This document shows, piece after piece, positions 34,430 to 43,915 of a DNA stretch of 64,000 nucleotides (position 1 is the first letter of the stretch; each line of letters starts with the position of its first letter). The stretch is taken from the NCBI RefSeq assembly GCF_007679045.1, contig NZ_VEFS01000002.1:248001-312000 (forward strand). Direction: 5' to 3'. The notes below the pieces were generated by a model, which ran no database searches, had not been told where the DNA came from, and saw only the letters and a program-made list of their open reading frames with translations. Origin of the DNA: Microbacterium sp. BH-3-3-3. GTDB taxonomy: Bacteria; Actinomycetota; Actinomycetes; Actinomycetales; Microbacteriaceae. The position numbers were made by a program, and so were the translations under genes.

Positions 34430-35067
34430 TCCGACGCCCCGGCCACCTCGCCGATCACACCCCGCCGGTGGGTACTCCGGTGCCGGTCGAGGGGCTCGAC
34501 CTGGCGCTGGCGGGGCGCAACGTCGCGGCGGCGGGCGGCTCGGCCGAGAGGTACGCGGTGTCGTTCGCCGCGGGACGCGCGGCCGCCGAGGGCATCGACC
34601 CCGTCGCCCTCGCGGGCATCGCGGGCTGGCGGGCCGGTGCGCTCGGCCTGCGCGACGACGCCCTGCGCAGCATCGACGCGGCGCGGTCGTCGGGTGCCGG
34701 GGCGGCCGCGGCGGCCGCCCTGGGGATGGATGCCGCTGACCTCGGCGCCTTCGTCGACCGGCAGCGCGCTGACCGGTACTGGTGGCCGGGCCGCCGCGAG
34801 GCCAACGGCTACGTCTGCGCGGTCGGGGGTTTCCGCGGCCTCGGCGGGGCGTGGACGGCGCCGCCGGCCGACGGTCGACCGCTCGACGCCGACGGCGCGT
34901 TCGCCGTGCGCACCGGGGAGCGGTGGTGGCGCATCGACGCCGACGTGTGGGGGTCGCGCCTGAGCCCGCTCGACGACGAGCCCGAGCCGGGCGCCGCGGG
35001 CGCGGCATCCGTCCTCACCTTCGCCGACTCGTACCTGGCGTGGATCCACGTCGCGGCGCCCGCGTGA
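34426..35067 (+). CDS. Unknown protein of the MoxR cassette, 213 aa
   Basis: GTG 34426 overlaps the stop of the ATPase gene. The first 110 residues are Ala-rich helices (GIAGWRAGALGLRDDALRSI, then ALGMDAADLGAFVDRQRADR). The rest is Trp-rich and probably beta (YWWPGRRE, GGAWTAPPADGR, RWWRIDADVWG). There is no signal peptide or membrane helix. I do not recognise the family. Tight coupling on both sides suggests a complex subunit or adaptor of the ATPase. Confidence 0.75.
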   Translation: MIRRPGHLADHTPPVGTPVPVEGLDLALAGRNVAAAGGSAERYAVSFAAGRAAAEGIDPVALAGIAGWRAGALGLRDDALRSIDAARSSGAGAAAAAALGMDAADLGAFVDRQRADRYWWPGRREANGYVCAVGGFRGLGGAWTAPPADGRPLDADGAFAVRTGERWWRIDADVWGSRLSPLDDEPEPGAAGAASVLTFADSYLAWIHVAAPA

Positions 35068-36881
35068 GCACGACGACCGCGCCGGTCGGCGGCGACCTGG
35101 CGGCGTGGGAGGCGGCGCAGCGGCTGTGGGGCGTGCGGCTGCACGATGCGCGCATGGCTCCCGGCGCGGGCGAGGGGCAGGGCGCTCCCGCGTGGTTCAC
35201 CTTTCCGCCGGTGGTCACGGTCGACCCGGTCATGGTCGCGCGGCTCGGGGGAGCCGACGAGATGGAGAGCGTGTTCGCGCACGAGCTCGGGCACCACGTG
35301 CTCGCCCCCAGCACGCGCCTGGACGCGCTGAAGATCCGCCATCAGATGGCCCGGGCCCTGCAGGCCGCGGGTGCTCCCGCCCTGCGCGACGCGGATCTCG
35401 CGCTGATGTCGAACCTGTGGACCGACCTGCTCGTCAACGCGCGCGTCGCCATCCTGCAGCGACGGCGCGACGGCGCGGGCGAGCCCGGCATCGTGCGGTT
35501 GTCGCGGGAGCTGTACCGCGCGTCGCGCTCGTCGCCGAGCCCGCTGTGGTGGGTCTACCTGCGCACCTACGAGCTGCTGTGGAACCTGCCGGGCGGAACC
35601 CTCTGCGACCCCGAGCCGCCAGCGCCCGACCGACGCCCGCCGAAGCAGAAGCAGGAACTGCCGTGGACGCGCATCGCCGCGGAGCATCGCGCCGCCGAGA
35701 AGGCGCTGCGGCAGGCGCGGAAGGCCGCCGAGCGCGTGTCCGACGAACTGGCCGAGGCGACGGTCACGCGACCCGCGCTCGACGCCGACGTGCTCGCCTC
35801 GCTCGTGCGCACCTTCGCGGGCGACGCCGTGGCCGGAGCTCTGCGCTTCGGCGTCGTGGTGGCGCCGTACCTCATCGACCCGCGCACCGACGGCGCGGGC
35901 GCGCTCCCCGGCGGCACCTGCGCGGCCGACGCCGCCGCCCCGACCCCCTCGGAGCTCGGTCGGGTGCTGTCGGACCGGCGATTGAGCGGCGCCGTCCCCT
36001 CCTCCGCAGGGGCCGCGGCCGCGTCGGTGGCGAAAGGCTCGGCCACGGGGCAGGCCCTCGGGATCGCGCAAACTCTCGAGCTGTACGCCGACGCCGACCA
36101 GGCTGCCGTGATCGCGGCCTGGTACCGCGCCGAGGCGACGCGGTGGGTGCGTCCGTTCACCCAACGGTTGCCGCGCGCGGTCTCGGCCGATCTTCCGGGG
36201 CCGTTCGAGAGCTGGGAGACCGGTGACGACCTCGCCGACCTCGACTGGCCCGCGACGTTGCAGGCGGGCGGGGTCGTCGTCCCGGGGGTGACGACGCTGC
36301 GGCGCTCGTACCTGGTCGATGATCCGCCGCCGGTGTCGTCGAGCATCGATCTCGACCTCTACATCGACAGCTCGGGCTCGATGCCGCAGCCGCAGACGGG
36401 CTCGCCCGCCGTGCTCGCGGGCACGATCCTCGCCCTGTCGGTGCTGCGCGGAGGGGGGCGGGTCCGCGTGACCAGCTTCTCGGGGCCCGGCCAGGTCGCC
36501 GGCCACGAGGAGTACTCCCGCGACCCCGCCCGCACGATCGCCGACCTCGCCCACTTCTTCGCCGGCGGCACGACGTTCCCCCTCGACCTGCTCGACAAGA
36601 GGTACGCCGGACGGGGGACTCCGGATGCCGCGCACCGCCGTCACCTCGTCGTTCTCTCCGACGACGGGCTGACCTCGCTCTTCGGCGACGGCGACCCCGC
36701 TCGCGCCGATGTCGCGCCCCGGGTGCGCGAGACGCTCAGCACGGCGACCCTGGTCGTGCTCGATCGACAGCACCGGGTCGCGGAGCCGGCGCTGCGGGCG
36801 GGATACGACGTGATCTACATCGAACGGATGGAGGACGCACCCGCGGTGTGCGCCCAACTGGCGGAGGTGCTCGGTGGCTGA
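35064..36881 (+). CDS. Zincin-like metallopeptidase motif plus vWA domain protein
   Basis: 605 residues from GTG 35064, overlapping the previous stop. Near the N-terminus is HELGHH (residues 73-78) in EMESVFAHELGHHVLAP, a zincin HExxH pattern. A charged helical linker (HRAAEKALRQARKAAERVSD) and a middle domain follow. The C-terminal vWA domain has the MIDAS DSSGSM at residue 435 and a matching HLVVLSDDG strand. HExxH and vWA in one chain are unusual for MoxR partners. The third zinc ligand is not identified, so catalysis is inferred only. Confidence 0.78.
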   Translation: MSTTTAPVGGDLAAWEAAQRLWGVRLHDARMAPGAGEGQGAPAWFTFPPVVTVDPVMVARLGGADEMESVFAHELGHHVLAPSTRLDALKIRHQMARALQAAGAPALRDADLALMSNLWTDLLVNARVAILQRRRDGAGEPGIVRLSRELYRASRSSPSPLWWVYLRTYELLWNLPGGTLCDPEPPAPDRRPPKQKQELPWTRIAAEHRAAEKALRQARKAAERVSDELAEATVTRPALDADVLASLVRTFAGDAVAGALRFGVVVAPYLIDPRTDGAGALPGGTCAADAAAPTPSELGRVLSDRRLSGAVPSSAGAAAASVAKGSATGQALGIAQTLELYADADQAAVIAAWYRAEATRWVRPFTQRLPRAVSADLPGPFESWETGDDLADLDWPATLQAGGVVVPGVTTLRRSYLVDDPPPVSSSIDLDLYIDSSGSMPQPQTGSPAVLAGTILALSVLRGGGRVRVTSFSGPGQVAGHEEYSRDPARTIADLAHFFAGGTTFPLDLLDKRYAGRGTPDAAHRRHLVVLSDDGLTSLFGDGDPARADVAPRVRETLSTATLVVLDRQHRVAEPALRAGYDVIYIERMEDAPAVCAQLAEVLGG

Positions 36882-37482
36882 GGCGGACGATCTGCTGAGC
36901 GCGTGGTCGGCGATCGCGCCGCCCGAGAACACGGCGTGGGCGAGCGCCCGGCCCGGCCCCGGGGTCGACGAAATCGCCGCGCGCCTGTCGAGCGTGCCGC
37001 GGCCGTTCCTCGACGACGACGTCTCGCTGCGCGCGCTCGCCGGTGACGTGCTGGGCCGCCCCCTGGCATCCGTCGATCATGCCGACGACGCGCGGGTGCG
37101 CACGGGCGCGGCGATCGGTCTGTGGGTGGTGGCGAGCGAAGACCTCGTGCAGCCGTTCGTCCCGTCACCGGCGGGCGGCGATGTGACGCGCGCGATCGAC
37201 GCCCTGGCGCTGCGCCTCGCGCCCGTGGTGGATCCGCGCGACTGGCTCGCCGACGCCGAGCGGCGGGAAGAGGCGGCGCGCATCTTCCTGCTGTGGGCGG
37301 GCTTCCTGCCGGCCGGCGAAGACCGCGAGACCGCACGCGCCCTCCTCGACGCGCGCGACTCGTTGCGCCGGAACGCCGCGCTCGCCGAGGCCTACGCCGC
37401 CTACCGACACCGCGAGGAGATCGCCCGCCGCCTGGCCGAGGCGCGGGCTCGGGAGGCCGCCGCGAGGTACTCGAGTGAGTGA
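36874..37482 (+). CDS. Unknown protein of the MoxR cassette, 202 aa
   Basis: GTG 36874 with GGAGG seven bases before, overlapping the vWA gene by eight bases. It is largely helical and acidic at the start (MAEADDLLSAWSAIAP), with an Arg/Glu-rich coiled tail (YRHREEIARRLAEARAREAA). No known domain. Likely a structural partner. Confidence 0.72.
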   Translation: MAEADDLLSAWSAIAPPENTAWASARPGPGVDEIAARLSSVPRPFLDDDVSLRALAGDVLGRPLASVDHADDARVRTGAAIGLWVVASEDLVQPFVPSPAGGDVTRAIDALALRLAPVVDPRDWLADAERREEAARIFLLWAGFLPAGEDRETARALLDARDSLRRNAALAEAYAAYRHREEIARRLAEARAREAAARYSSE

Positions 37483-38824
37483 CCCCGACGACCCGCTCGC
37501 GCTCGGCGAGTACCGACCGGGGTCGGCGGCGGTGCTGACGGATGCCGAGCGCTGGCCGACCCTCGACGCCGACGGCGCCGCGCGGCTGCAGCGTTGGCGC
37601 ACGCACCCCGCGGCCCCCGCGTGGGTGCACGCCACGGGGGATCGCCTCTCGGCCGAAGCCGTCGACCGCGCGCGCACGCCGCTGCCGCTCGACGGGTGGC
37701 TCGACGAGCACCTCGCCGGCGCCCGCGCGCTGCCGTTCTACCGTCGGATGACGGGGCTTCGGACCCTCGAGGATTTCCCTCTGATCGGGCGCGCCGATCT
37801 CGTCGCCGACATCTCGGCGTTCGTTCCCCTCGACGCCGACCTCGACCGCATGCTGCACGGCACGAGCTCGGGGTCGACGGGGGCGGCCCTCGTCATTCCC
37901 GACGACGTCGAGGAGGTGGCGCGCGGCTTCCACCTGCTCGTCCGCCTGGTGCGCGAGGCGGGAGTGGACTGGAAACCGGATGCCGAGCGGCTCGCGCTCA
38001 TGTGGGTGCTGCAGCAGCGCCAGGCCTTCACGTACGTGTCGATCGTCAGCGGCTTCGCCCAGCGCGCCATGGCGCGGGTCAACCTCGATCGGGGCGCCTG
38101 GCGGGCGGCATCCGATCGCTCGACGTTCGTGCGTGACGCTGATCCGCAGGTGATCTCGGGAAACCCCACGAGCCTGTCCGAGTTGCTGACCCCCGAGCTG
38201 CGGGCCGTCGTGCGCCCGCTGGCCCTGTTCTCGGGGGCGATGGCGCTGTCGGCGCCGCTGCGCGCGGAGCTTGAGGCCGCGTTCTCGTGCCCCGTGTTCG
38301 ACGTGTACGGCCTGCACGAGACCCGGCCGATCGCGGTGCGCACCGACGACGGACCGTTCCGCGTGCTCGACCGGCGCGTGCACGTCGAGGTGCTCGACGC
38401 AGCGGGCGAGCCGGTCGTCGACGGCGCGATGGGCGAGATCACGGTGACCGCGGGCGAGAACCCCCTGCTGCCTCTCGTGCGGTACCGCACCGGCGACTTC
38501 GGCCGGCTCGTCGACCTCCCCGGCGGAGGCGTCGGCATCGCCGACCTCGAGGGGCGCGAGCACACCGACTTCCTCAGCGCCGCGGGGGCGCGCGTGCCGT
38601 CGGTCGACCTCACGCAGCAGCTGCAGAGCCACGGCGCGCACGGCTGGACGGTGGAGCAGAGAGCGGACGGCGGGCTCGAGGTGCGGATCGCCGGAGGCGA
38701 CGGCACGGCGATCGAGGCGGCACTGCGGGCCCTGCTCAATCAGCCCGTCCAGCTCGAGCGCGTCGAGCGTCTCGGCGACCTCGGCGAGGGCAAGCCCCGA
38801 CGCTTCCGGTCCGCCGCGCGCTGA
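37475..38824 (+). CDS. PaaK-like adenylate-forming enzyme
   Basis: 449 residues from GTG 37475, overlapping the previous gene by eight bases. Signatures of phenylacetate-CoA ligase/CoF-synthetase-type ANL enzymes are the P-loop HGTSSGSTGAALVI, VFDVYGLHETRPIAV, the RYRTGDFGRLVD hinge region, and a small C-terminal domain. It should activate a carboxylate with ATP. Why it is coupled to a MoxR/vWA set is not known. Confidence 0.8.
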   Translation: MSDPDDPLALGEYRPGSAAVLTDAERWPTLDADGAARLQRWRTHPAAPAWVHATGDRLSAEAVDRARTPLPLDGWLDEHLAGARALPFYRRMTGLRTLEDFPLIGRADLVADISAFVPLDADLDRMLHGTSSGSTGAALVIPDDVEEVARGFHLLVRLVREAGVDWKPDAERLALMWVLQQRQAFTYVSIVSGFAQRAMARVNLDRGAWRAASDRSTFVRDADPQVISGNPTSLSELLTPELRAVVRPLALFSGAMALSAPLRAELEAAFSCPVFDVYGLHETRPIAVRTDDGPFRVLDRRVHVEVLDAAGEPVVDGAMGEITVTAGENPLLPLVRYRTGDFGRLVDLPGGGVGIADLEGREHTDFLSAAGARVPSVDLTQQLQSHGAHGWTVEQRADGGLEVRIAGGDGTAIEAALRALLNQPVQLERVERLGDLGEGKPRRFRSAAR

Positions 38825-38827
38825 CGT

Positions 38828-38876
38828 CCGGATGCCGAGGGGCCGGTGCTCGTGGCCCCGGCCCCTCGGCATCCGG
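38828..38876. terminator. Bidirectional terminator between MoxR cassette and aceB
   Basis: A perfect 19-bp stem (38828-38846 with 38858-38876; arm CCGGATGCCGAGGGGCCGG) with an 11-base loop, between convergent genes. It contains the GGATGCC heptamer in both orientations. Confidence 0.85.
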
Positions 38877-38880
38877 TGAG

Positions 38881-40602
38881 TCAGTCCAGGTACTTCGCGT
38901 ACGCCGGCAGGGTGAGGAACGCGGGGAACTCCTCGCGCAGCGCCACCTCGCGGAACACCGCGGCGGCGTCGTCGAAGCGGTCGCCCTCGAACCGGGGAGC
39001 GTCGGCGAGCACCTCGGTCATCAGCTCCTCGACGAAGCCACGGGTGATGGCGATGCCCTCGGCGGTGGAGTGATCCTGGTGGATCCACTGCCAGATCTGC
39101 GAGCGCGAGATCTCCGCGGTCGCGGCGTCTTCCATCAGGTCGTCGATCGCGACAGCGCCCAGGCCCCGCAGCCACGCCTCGATGTAGCGGATCGCCACCG
39201 AGACGTTGCCCCGCACCCCCGCCGTGGTCACCGGCAGGCCGATGCGCACGTCGAGCAGGTCGGCGGGGTCGACAGCCACCTCGTCGCGGGTGCGCCCGAG
39301 CTGGTTCGGCTCGTCGCCGAGCACCGCGTCGAACTCGGCGCGCGCCACCGGGATGAGGTCGGGGTGGGCCACCCACGTGCCGTCGAAGCCGTCGCCGGCC
39401 TCGCGCCGCTTGTCGGCGGCCACCTTCTCGAACGCCGCCTCGGTGACCTCGGGACGACGACGGTTGGGGATGAAGGCGCTCATGCCGCCGATCGCGTAGG
39501 CGCCGCGCTTGTGGCACGTCTGCACGAGCAGTTCGGTGTAGGCCCGCATGAACGGCACCGTCATCGTGACCTCGCTGCGGTCGGGGAGCACGAAGCGGGC
39601 GCCCCGGCCGCGGTAGGTCTTGATGATCGAGAAGATGTAGTCCCACCGTCCGGCGTTCAGGCCCGCGCAGTGGTCGCGCAGGGCGAAGAGGATCTCCTCC
39701 ATCTCGAACGCCGCGGGCAGCGTCTCGATCAGCACGGTCGCGCGGATCGTGCCGTGGGCCAGGCCCAGGCGCTCCTCGGTGAACGAGAACACGTCGTCCC
39801 AGAGCCGTGCCTCTTCGGCCGACTCGATCTTCGGCAGGTAGAAGTACGGTCCCCGGCCCGCCGCGATCAGGGCGTGCGCGTTGTGGAAGACGTACAGCCC
39901 GTAGTCGATGAGCGATCCGGATGCCGGGAGCTCGCGCCCCGCGCGATCGATGAAGCTCACGTGCTTCTCGGGCAGGTGCCAGCCGCGCGGGCGCATCACG
40001 ATCGTGGGGGTGCGCTCGGCGGTGACCTCGTAGCGCTTGCCCTCGGGGCTCGTGAACGACAGCTGCCCGCGGATGGCGTCGAACAGCGACAGCTGCCCGC
40101 CGATGACGTTGCTCCAGGTGGGGCTCGTCGCGTCTTCCTGGTCGGCGAGCCACACCCGCGCGCTGGAGTTGAGCGCGTTGATCGTCATCTTCGGATCGGT
40201 GGGACCGGTGATCTCGACGCGGCGGTCTTCGAGCCCCGGGCCGGCTCCGGCCACGCGCCACGACGGGTCGTCGCGGATGTGCGCGGTGTCGGCGCGGAAG
40301 TGCGGGTCGTCGCCCGTGCCGATCTCGAACCGGCGGCGCAGGCGAGCGGCGAGGCGGTCGTGCCGACGCCGGGCGAAGCGGTCGTGCAGCTCGGTGACGA
40401 AGGCGAGGGCCGCGGGCGTGAGGATCTCGCCGTCGCGCCCGTGCAGGGGCCGGTCGAGACGAAGGTGCGGGGCGGATGTCGAGGTGCTCGGCATCCGGTG
40501 CCCTTCGGCGTTCGTGCCGGTGGCGGTCGTCGAGGTCGGCGATGTCGCGGTGGTGGGCGGGGTTGAGGTCGTGGGCGGGGGAGAGGTGTCGATGAGGGTC
40601 AT
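38881..40602 (-). CDS. aceB: Malate synthase A
   Basis: 573 residues from ATG 40602; the first 45 residues are a Thr/Pro/Ser-rich tail of low complexity, and MPSTSTSAPHL is an alternative start. The core shows family A features: MRPRGWHLPEKH, LPKIESAEEARLW, IETLPAAFEMEEIL, YIFSIIKTYRGRG and GTWVAHPDL. It condenses glyoxylate with acetyl-CoA to malate. It pairs with aceA upstream on the same strand, but a 136-base gap with repeats separates them. Confidence 0.92.
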   Translation of the reverse strand: MTLIDTSPPPTTSTPPTTATSPTSTTATGTNAEGHRMPSTSTSAPHLRLDRPLHGRDGEILTPAALAFVTELHDRFARRRHDRLAARLRRRFEIGTGDDPHFRADTAHIRDDPSWRVAGAGPGLEDRRVEITGPTDPKMTINALNSSARVWLADQEDATSPTWSNVIGGQLSLFDAIRGQLSFTSPEGKRYEVTAERTPTIVMRPRGWHLPEKHVSFIDRAGRELPASGSLIDYGLYVFHNAHALIAAGRGPYFYLPKIESAEEARLWDDVFSFTEERLGLAHGTIRATVLIETLPAAFEMEEILFALRDHCAGLNAGRWDYIFSIIKTYRGRGARFVLPDRSEVTMTVPFMRAYTELLVQTCHKRGAYAIGGMSAFIPNRRRPEVTEAAFEKVAADKRREAGDGFDGTWVAHPDLIPVARAEFDAVLGDEPNQLGRTRDEVAVDPADLLDVRIGLPVTTAGVRGNVSVAIRYIEAWLRGLGAVAIDDLMEDAATAEISRSQIWQWIHQDHSTAEGIAITRGFVEELMTEVLADAPRFEGDRFDDAAAVFREVALREEFPAFLTLPAYAKYLD

Positions 40603-40636
40603 GGTCGTGGCTTTCTGTGGCGCGTCCGCTTCTCGG

Positions 40637-40710
40637 ACCATGTCCCGAAAATGGCGGCCTGGGGGTGGCCCAGGCAGCCGAAAGTGGGACATGGTTTGCG
40701 AAAAGTGGGA
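40637..40710. repeat. Inverted and direct GTCCCACTTT-type motifs in the aceA-aceB gap
   Basis: ACCATGTCCC (40637-40646) faces GGGACATGGT (40686-40695). Between them GCCTGGG/CCCAGGC (40657-40663, 40669-40675) makes a 7-bp hairpin. On the minus strand GTCCCACTTTTCG recurs as GTCCCACTTTCGG 22 bases on. This may be an operator pair for aceB, a terminator for aceA, or both. Confidence 0.55.
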
Positions 40711-40738
40711 CGAGGGGTGGGTGGGAGCGGGCGAGGGC

Positions 40739-42055
40739 TCAGTGGAACTGCGCGGTCTCGGTGGAGCCGGCCAGGGCGAGCGTGGCGCTGTCGGGGTTGA
40801 GCGCTGTCGAGACGACGTCGAAGTAGCCGGTGCCCGCTTCGCGCTGGTGGCGCGTGGCGGTGTAGCCCTTCGCTTCGGCGGCGAACTCGGCTTCCTGCAG
40901 CTCGACGTACGCGCTCATGGCGCGCTCGGCGTACCCGCGAGCGAGGTCGAACATCGAGTGGTTCACGGCGTGGAAGCCGGCCAGCGTGATGAACTGGAAG
41001 GCGTAGCCGAGAGCGGCCAGGTCGGCCTGGAACGTGGCGATCTGCTCGTCGTCGAGGTGGCGCTTCCAGTTGAAGCTCGGCGAGCAGTTGTAGGCGAGCT
41101 TCTTGCCCGGGTAGCGGGCGTGGATCGCCTCGGCGAAGCGGCGTGCGAGCTCGATGTCGGGCTCGCCCGTCTCGACCCAGAGGAGGTCGGCGTAGGGAGC
41201 GAAGGCGAGGCCGCGGGCGATGACCGAGTCGAGGCCCGGGCGCACGCGGTAGAAGCCTTCGCTCGTGCGCTCGCCGGTGAGGAACTCCGCGTCGCGCGGG
41301 TCGACGTCGCTGGTCAGCAGGTCGGCGGCCAGGGCGTCGGTGCGGGCGATGATGACGGTCGGCACCCCCGCGACGTCGGCGGCCAGGCGCGCGGCGTTGA
41401 GGGTGCGGATGTGCTGCTGGATCGGCACGAGCACCTTGCCGCCGAGGTGGCCGCACTTCTTCTCGCTCGCGAGCTGGTCTTCCCAGTGGATGCCGGCGGC
41501 TCCGGCCGAAATCAGCGACTGGGCCAGTTCGTAGGCGTTGAGCGAACCGCCGAACCCGGCCTCGGCGTCGGCGACGATCGGGGCGAGCCAGTCCTGCGTG
41601 ATCTCGCCCTCGGCGCGCTCGATCTGGTCCTGCCGCAGCAGCGCGTTGTTGATGCGACGCACCACCGCGGGCACGCTGTTGGCGGGGTAGAGGCTCTGGT
41701 CGGGGTAGGTCTGCCCCGCGAGGTTGCCGTCGGCGGCGACCTGCCACCCGCTCAGGTAGATGGCCTTCAGCCCCGCGCGCACCTGCTGCACGGCCTGCCC
41801 GCCGGTGTAGGCGCCGAGGGCGCGGACGTACTCCTCGGTGTGGATGAGGTTCCACAGGTTCTCGGCGCCGCGACGGGCGAGGGTGGACTCCTCGCGGACG
41901 CTGCCGCGAAGGCGCACGACGTCTTCCGCCGAGTACGTGCGCTCGATGCCGTCCCAGCGCGGGTCGTTCTCCCACGCGGCGCGGATCTCGTCGGCGGTCT
42001 CGGTCTGGTCGCCGGGGCGCAGGGGCTGCTGGGCGGGGGTGGCCTGGATCGTCAT
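40739..42055 (-). CDS. aceA: Isocitrate lyase
   Basis: 438 residues from ATG 42055 with GAAGGAG. The signature KKCGHLGGK has the catalytic Cys at residue 201. [24 protein letters not shown] and [13 protein letters not shown] are further family motifs. It splits isocitrate to succinate and glyoxylate and opens the glyoxylate shunt. It is divergent from the RamB-like regulator. Confidence 0.95.
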   Translation of the reverse strand: MTIQATPAQQPLRPGDQTETADEIRAAWENDPRWDGIERTYSAEDVVRLRGSVREESTLARRGAENLWNLIHTEEYVRALGAYTGGQAVQQVRAGLKAIYLSGWQVAADGNLAGQTYPDQSLYPANSVPAVVRRINNALLRQDQIERAEGEITQDWLAPIVADAEAGFGGSLNAYELAQSLISAGAAGIHWEDQLASEKKCGHLGGKVLVPIQQHIRTLNAARLAADVAGVPTVIIARTDALAADLLTSDVDPRDAEFLTGERTSEGFYRVRPGLDSVIARGLAFAPYADLLWVETGEPDIELARRFAEAIHARYPGKKLAYNCSPSFNWKRHLDDEQIATFQADLAALGYAFQFITLAGFHAVNHSMFDLARGYAERAMSAYVELQEAEFAAEAKGYTATRHQREAGTGYFDVVSTALNPDSATLALAGSTETAQFH

Positions 42056-42144
42056 GAGCGTTCTCCTTCGGATGCCGGGGCTGCGGTGCCCCGTGGAGAC
42101 CACTGTCGGCGAAGAACAACCCCCTCGGAGTGCATTTGTCGTGT

Positions 42145-42162
42145 GAAGATCGCGCGATCTTC
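42145..42162. promoter_or_regulatory. 18-bp perfect palindrome in the aceA-ramB intergenic region
   Basis: GAAGATCGCGCGATCTTC reads the same on both strands and lies 23 bases before the regulator start and 90 bases before aceA. It is a likely operator for the adjacent regulator or another factor. The known C. glutamicum RamB box is different. Confidence 0.6.
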
Positions 42163-42184
42163 TGTTCCGGTGAGAACATGACGT

Positions 42185-43663
42185 ATGGACACCGGCGTCT
42201 CTGCTTCTTCGGCATCCCTCCCGTTCGACGATGACGAGGTGGACACCCTCACCATCGGCCGACGCATCCGTCAGCTGCGCACCGCGCGCGGCCTCACGCT
42301 CGACGAGCTGGCCGCGGCGGTCGGCCGTGCCCCGAGCCAGATGTCGATGATCGAGAACGGCCGGCGCGAGCCGAAGCTCACCCTGCTGCAGGCGATCGCG
42401 CGGGCGCTGGAGTGCAAGCTCGAGCAGATCCTCGACGCCGAGCCCCTCGACGCGCGCGCCGCGCTCGAGATCTCGGTCGAGCGCGCGATGCGCGGGCAGA
42501 CCTTCCAGGCGCTCGGCATCGAGCCGTTCCGCGTCGGCCGGTCGGTGCCCGACGAGGTGCTCTCGGCGATGCTCGCGCTGCAGGGCGAGATCGAGCGCCT
42601 CCGCGAGGAGCGCTCCGCGACACCCGAAGAGGCGCGGCGGGCCAACGTGGCGCTGCGCCGGCTCATGCGCACGCAGGACAACCACTTCCCCGACCTCGAG
42701 CGCACGGCATCCGGGATCCTCACCGCGATCGAGCACCCCGGCGGTCCCCTCACCCAGCGCGGGGCGAGCGACATCGCCGCGCACCTCGGCTTCACGCTGC
42801 ACTACGTGCCCGACCTGCCCTCGTCGACCCGGAGCATCGCCGACGTGAAGAACGGCCGGCTGTACCTGTCGACGAAGGTCGCGAAGGGCGACCCCCGCGC
42901 GGCGGTGCTGCAGGCGCTGTCGAGCCGCATGCTCGGCCACGGCGAGCCGACGAGCTACGACGAGTTCCTGCGCCAGCGCGTCGAGACGAACTACCTCACC
43001 GGGGCCCTGCTCATGCCCGAGGCGCACGTCGTGCCCGCCCTCCGTGAGGCGAAGGAGCGGCGCACGATCAGCATCGAAGACCTGCGCGACGCCTACTCGG
43101 TGTCGTACGAGACGGCCGCGCACCGCTTCACCAATCTGGCGACCGTGCACCTCGGCATCCCGGTGCACTTCTTGAAGGTGCACGAGTCGGGCACCATCAC
43201 GAAGGCCTACGAGAACGACGACGTGAACTTCCCCACCGACCGCCTCGGGTCGATCGAGGGACAGATGTGCTGCCGGCGCTGGACGAGCCGCGTGGTCTTC
43301 GACGAGGACGACCGCTTCAACCCGTACTACCAGTACACCGACACCGGCAACGGAACCTACTGGTGCACCGCCCGCGTGGAGCAGTCCAGCGAGGGCGCGC
43401 ACTCGGTGAGCGTGGGCGTGCGCTTCGACGACACGAAGTGGTTCCGGGGACGCGACACCCCCAACCGCGGGGTGTCGCGGCACGCCGTCGAGACGTGCTG
43501 CCGCCGTGCTCCGGCCTCGTTGGAGAACGCATGGCGCGGGCAGGCCTGGCCCAACGTGCGCACGCCCCGCACCCTGCTGGCGACCCTGCCGACCGGGGCG
43601 TTCCCCGGCGTGGACACGACCGAGATGTACGAGTTCCTCGAGGCGCACGCCCCGCGCGGGTGA
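42185..43663 (+). CDS. ramB: RamB-like XRE-family regulator of acetate/glyoxylate metabolism
   Basis: 492 residues. The N-terminal HTH lies at about residues 27-80 ([20 protein letters not shown], then [12 protein letters not shown]). A large C-terminal IrrE/ImmA-like and short-chain fatty acid sensor region follows ([39 protein letters not shown] with cysteines). In C. glutamicum RamB represses aceA/aceB. The divergent position next to aceA supports the same job. Confidence 0.85.
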   Translation: MDTGVSASSASLPFDDDEVDTLTIGRRIRQLRTARGLTLDELAAAVGRAPSQMSMIENGRREPKLTLLQAIARALECKLEQILDAEPLDARAALEISVERAMRGQTFQALGIEPFRVGRSVPDEVLSAMLALQGEIERLREERSATPEEARRANVALRRLMRTQDNHFPDLERTASGILTAIEHPGGPLTQRGASDIAAHLGFTLHYVPDLPSSTRSIADVKNGRLYLSTKVAKGDPRAAVLQALSSRMLGHGEPTSYDEFLRQRVETNYLTGALLMPEAHVVPALREAKERRTISIEDLRDAYSVSYETAAHRFTNLATVHLGIPVHFLKVHESGTITKAYENDDVNFPTDRLGSIEGQMCCRRWTSRVVFDEDDRFNPYYQYTDTGNGTYWCTARVEQSSEGAHSVSVGVRFDDTKWFRGRDTPNRGVSRHAVETCCRRAPASLENAWRGQAWPNVRTPRTLLATLPTGAFPGVDTTEMYEFLEAHAPRG

Positions 43664-43673
43664 GGGGACGGGG

Positions 43674-43823
43674 CCGTCGTGCGGAGGCCGGGTCCGGCGC
43701 CGGAGTGCGGACTCGGCGCCGTCGTGCGGGCGCCGACCAGCGCCGTCGTGCGGATGTCGGGTGTGACCTGCCGATTCCGGATGCCGCGAACTCGGCGTGT
43801 CGGCTCCCGCATCCGCGGGACGG
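43674..43823. repeat. Degenerate copies of the CCGTCGTGCGGA palindrome (locus B)
   Basis: Left arms CCGTCGTGCGGR occur at 43674, 43719 and 43743. Only one right arm, TCCGCGGGACGG (43812-43823), is present, preceded by CGGCGTGTCGG. It appears to be a decayed or partly duplicated unit downstream of the ramB-like gene. Confidence 0.7.
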
Positions 43824-43833
43824 CGGGCGGGGG

Positions 43834-43861
43834 TTGATCGAAAACCTGACACGTGTAAGGT
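43834..43861 (+). promoter_or_regulatory. Promoter with overlapping palindrome for the glycoamylase-like gene
   Basis: -35 TTGATC (43834-43839), 16-base spacer, and -10 TAAGGT (43856-43861). TGACACGTGTAA (43847-43858) is a near-perfect palindrome inside it. A TetR regulator encoded after the enzyme gene is a candidate binder. Confidence 0.5.
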
Positions 43862-43915
43862 ATCTCCCACGTGAGCTCCGTCCCCCCGGAGCGCTTTCGA
43901 TGAGGAGAGCCAGTC

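Noticed and set aside
36815..40261. 1148-codon minus-strand open frame across the MoxR cassette end and aceB
   Set aside because: It crosses several well-supported genes and a terminator and reads as Arg-rich low-complexity sequence. It arises from high GC content.
40637..40710. Insertion-sequence remnant between aceA and aceB
   Set aside because: Inverted repeats are present but there is no transposase fragment and no target duplication was found. Kept only as a regulatory repeat.
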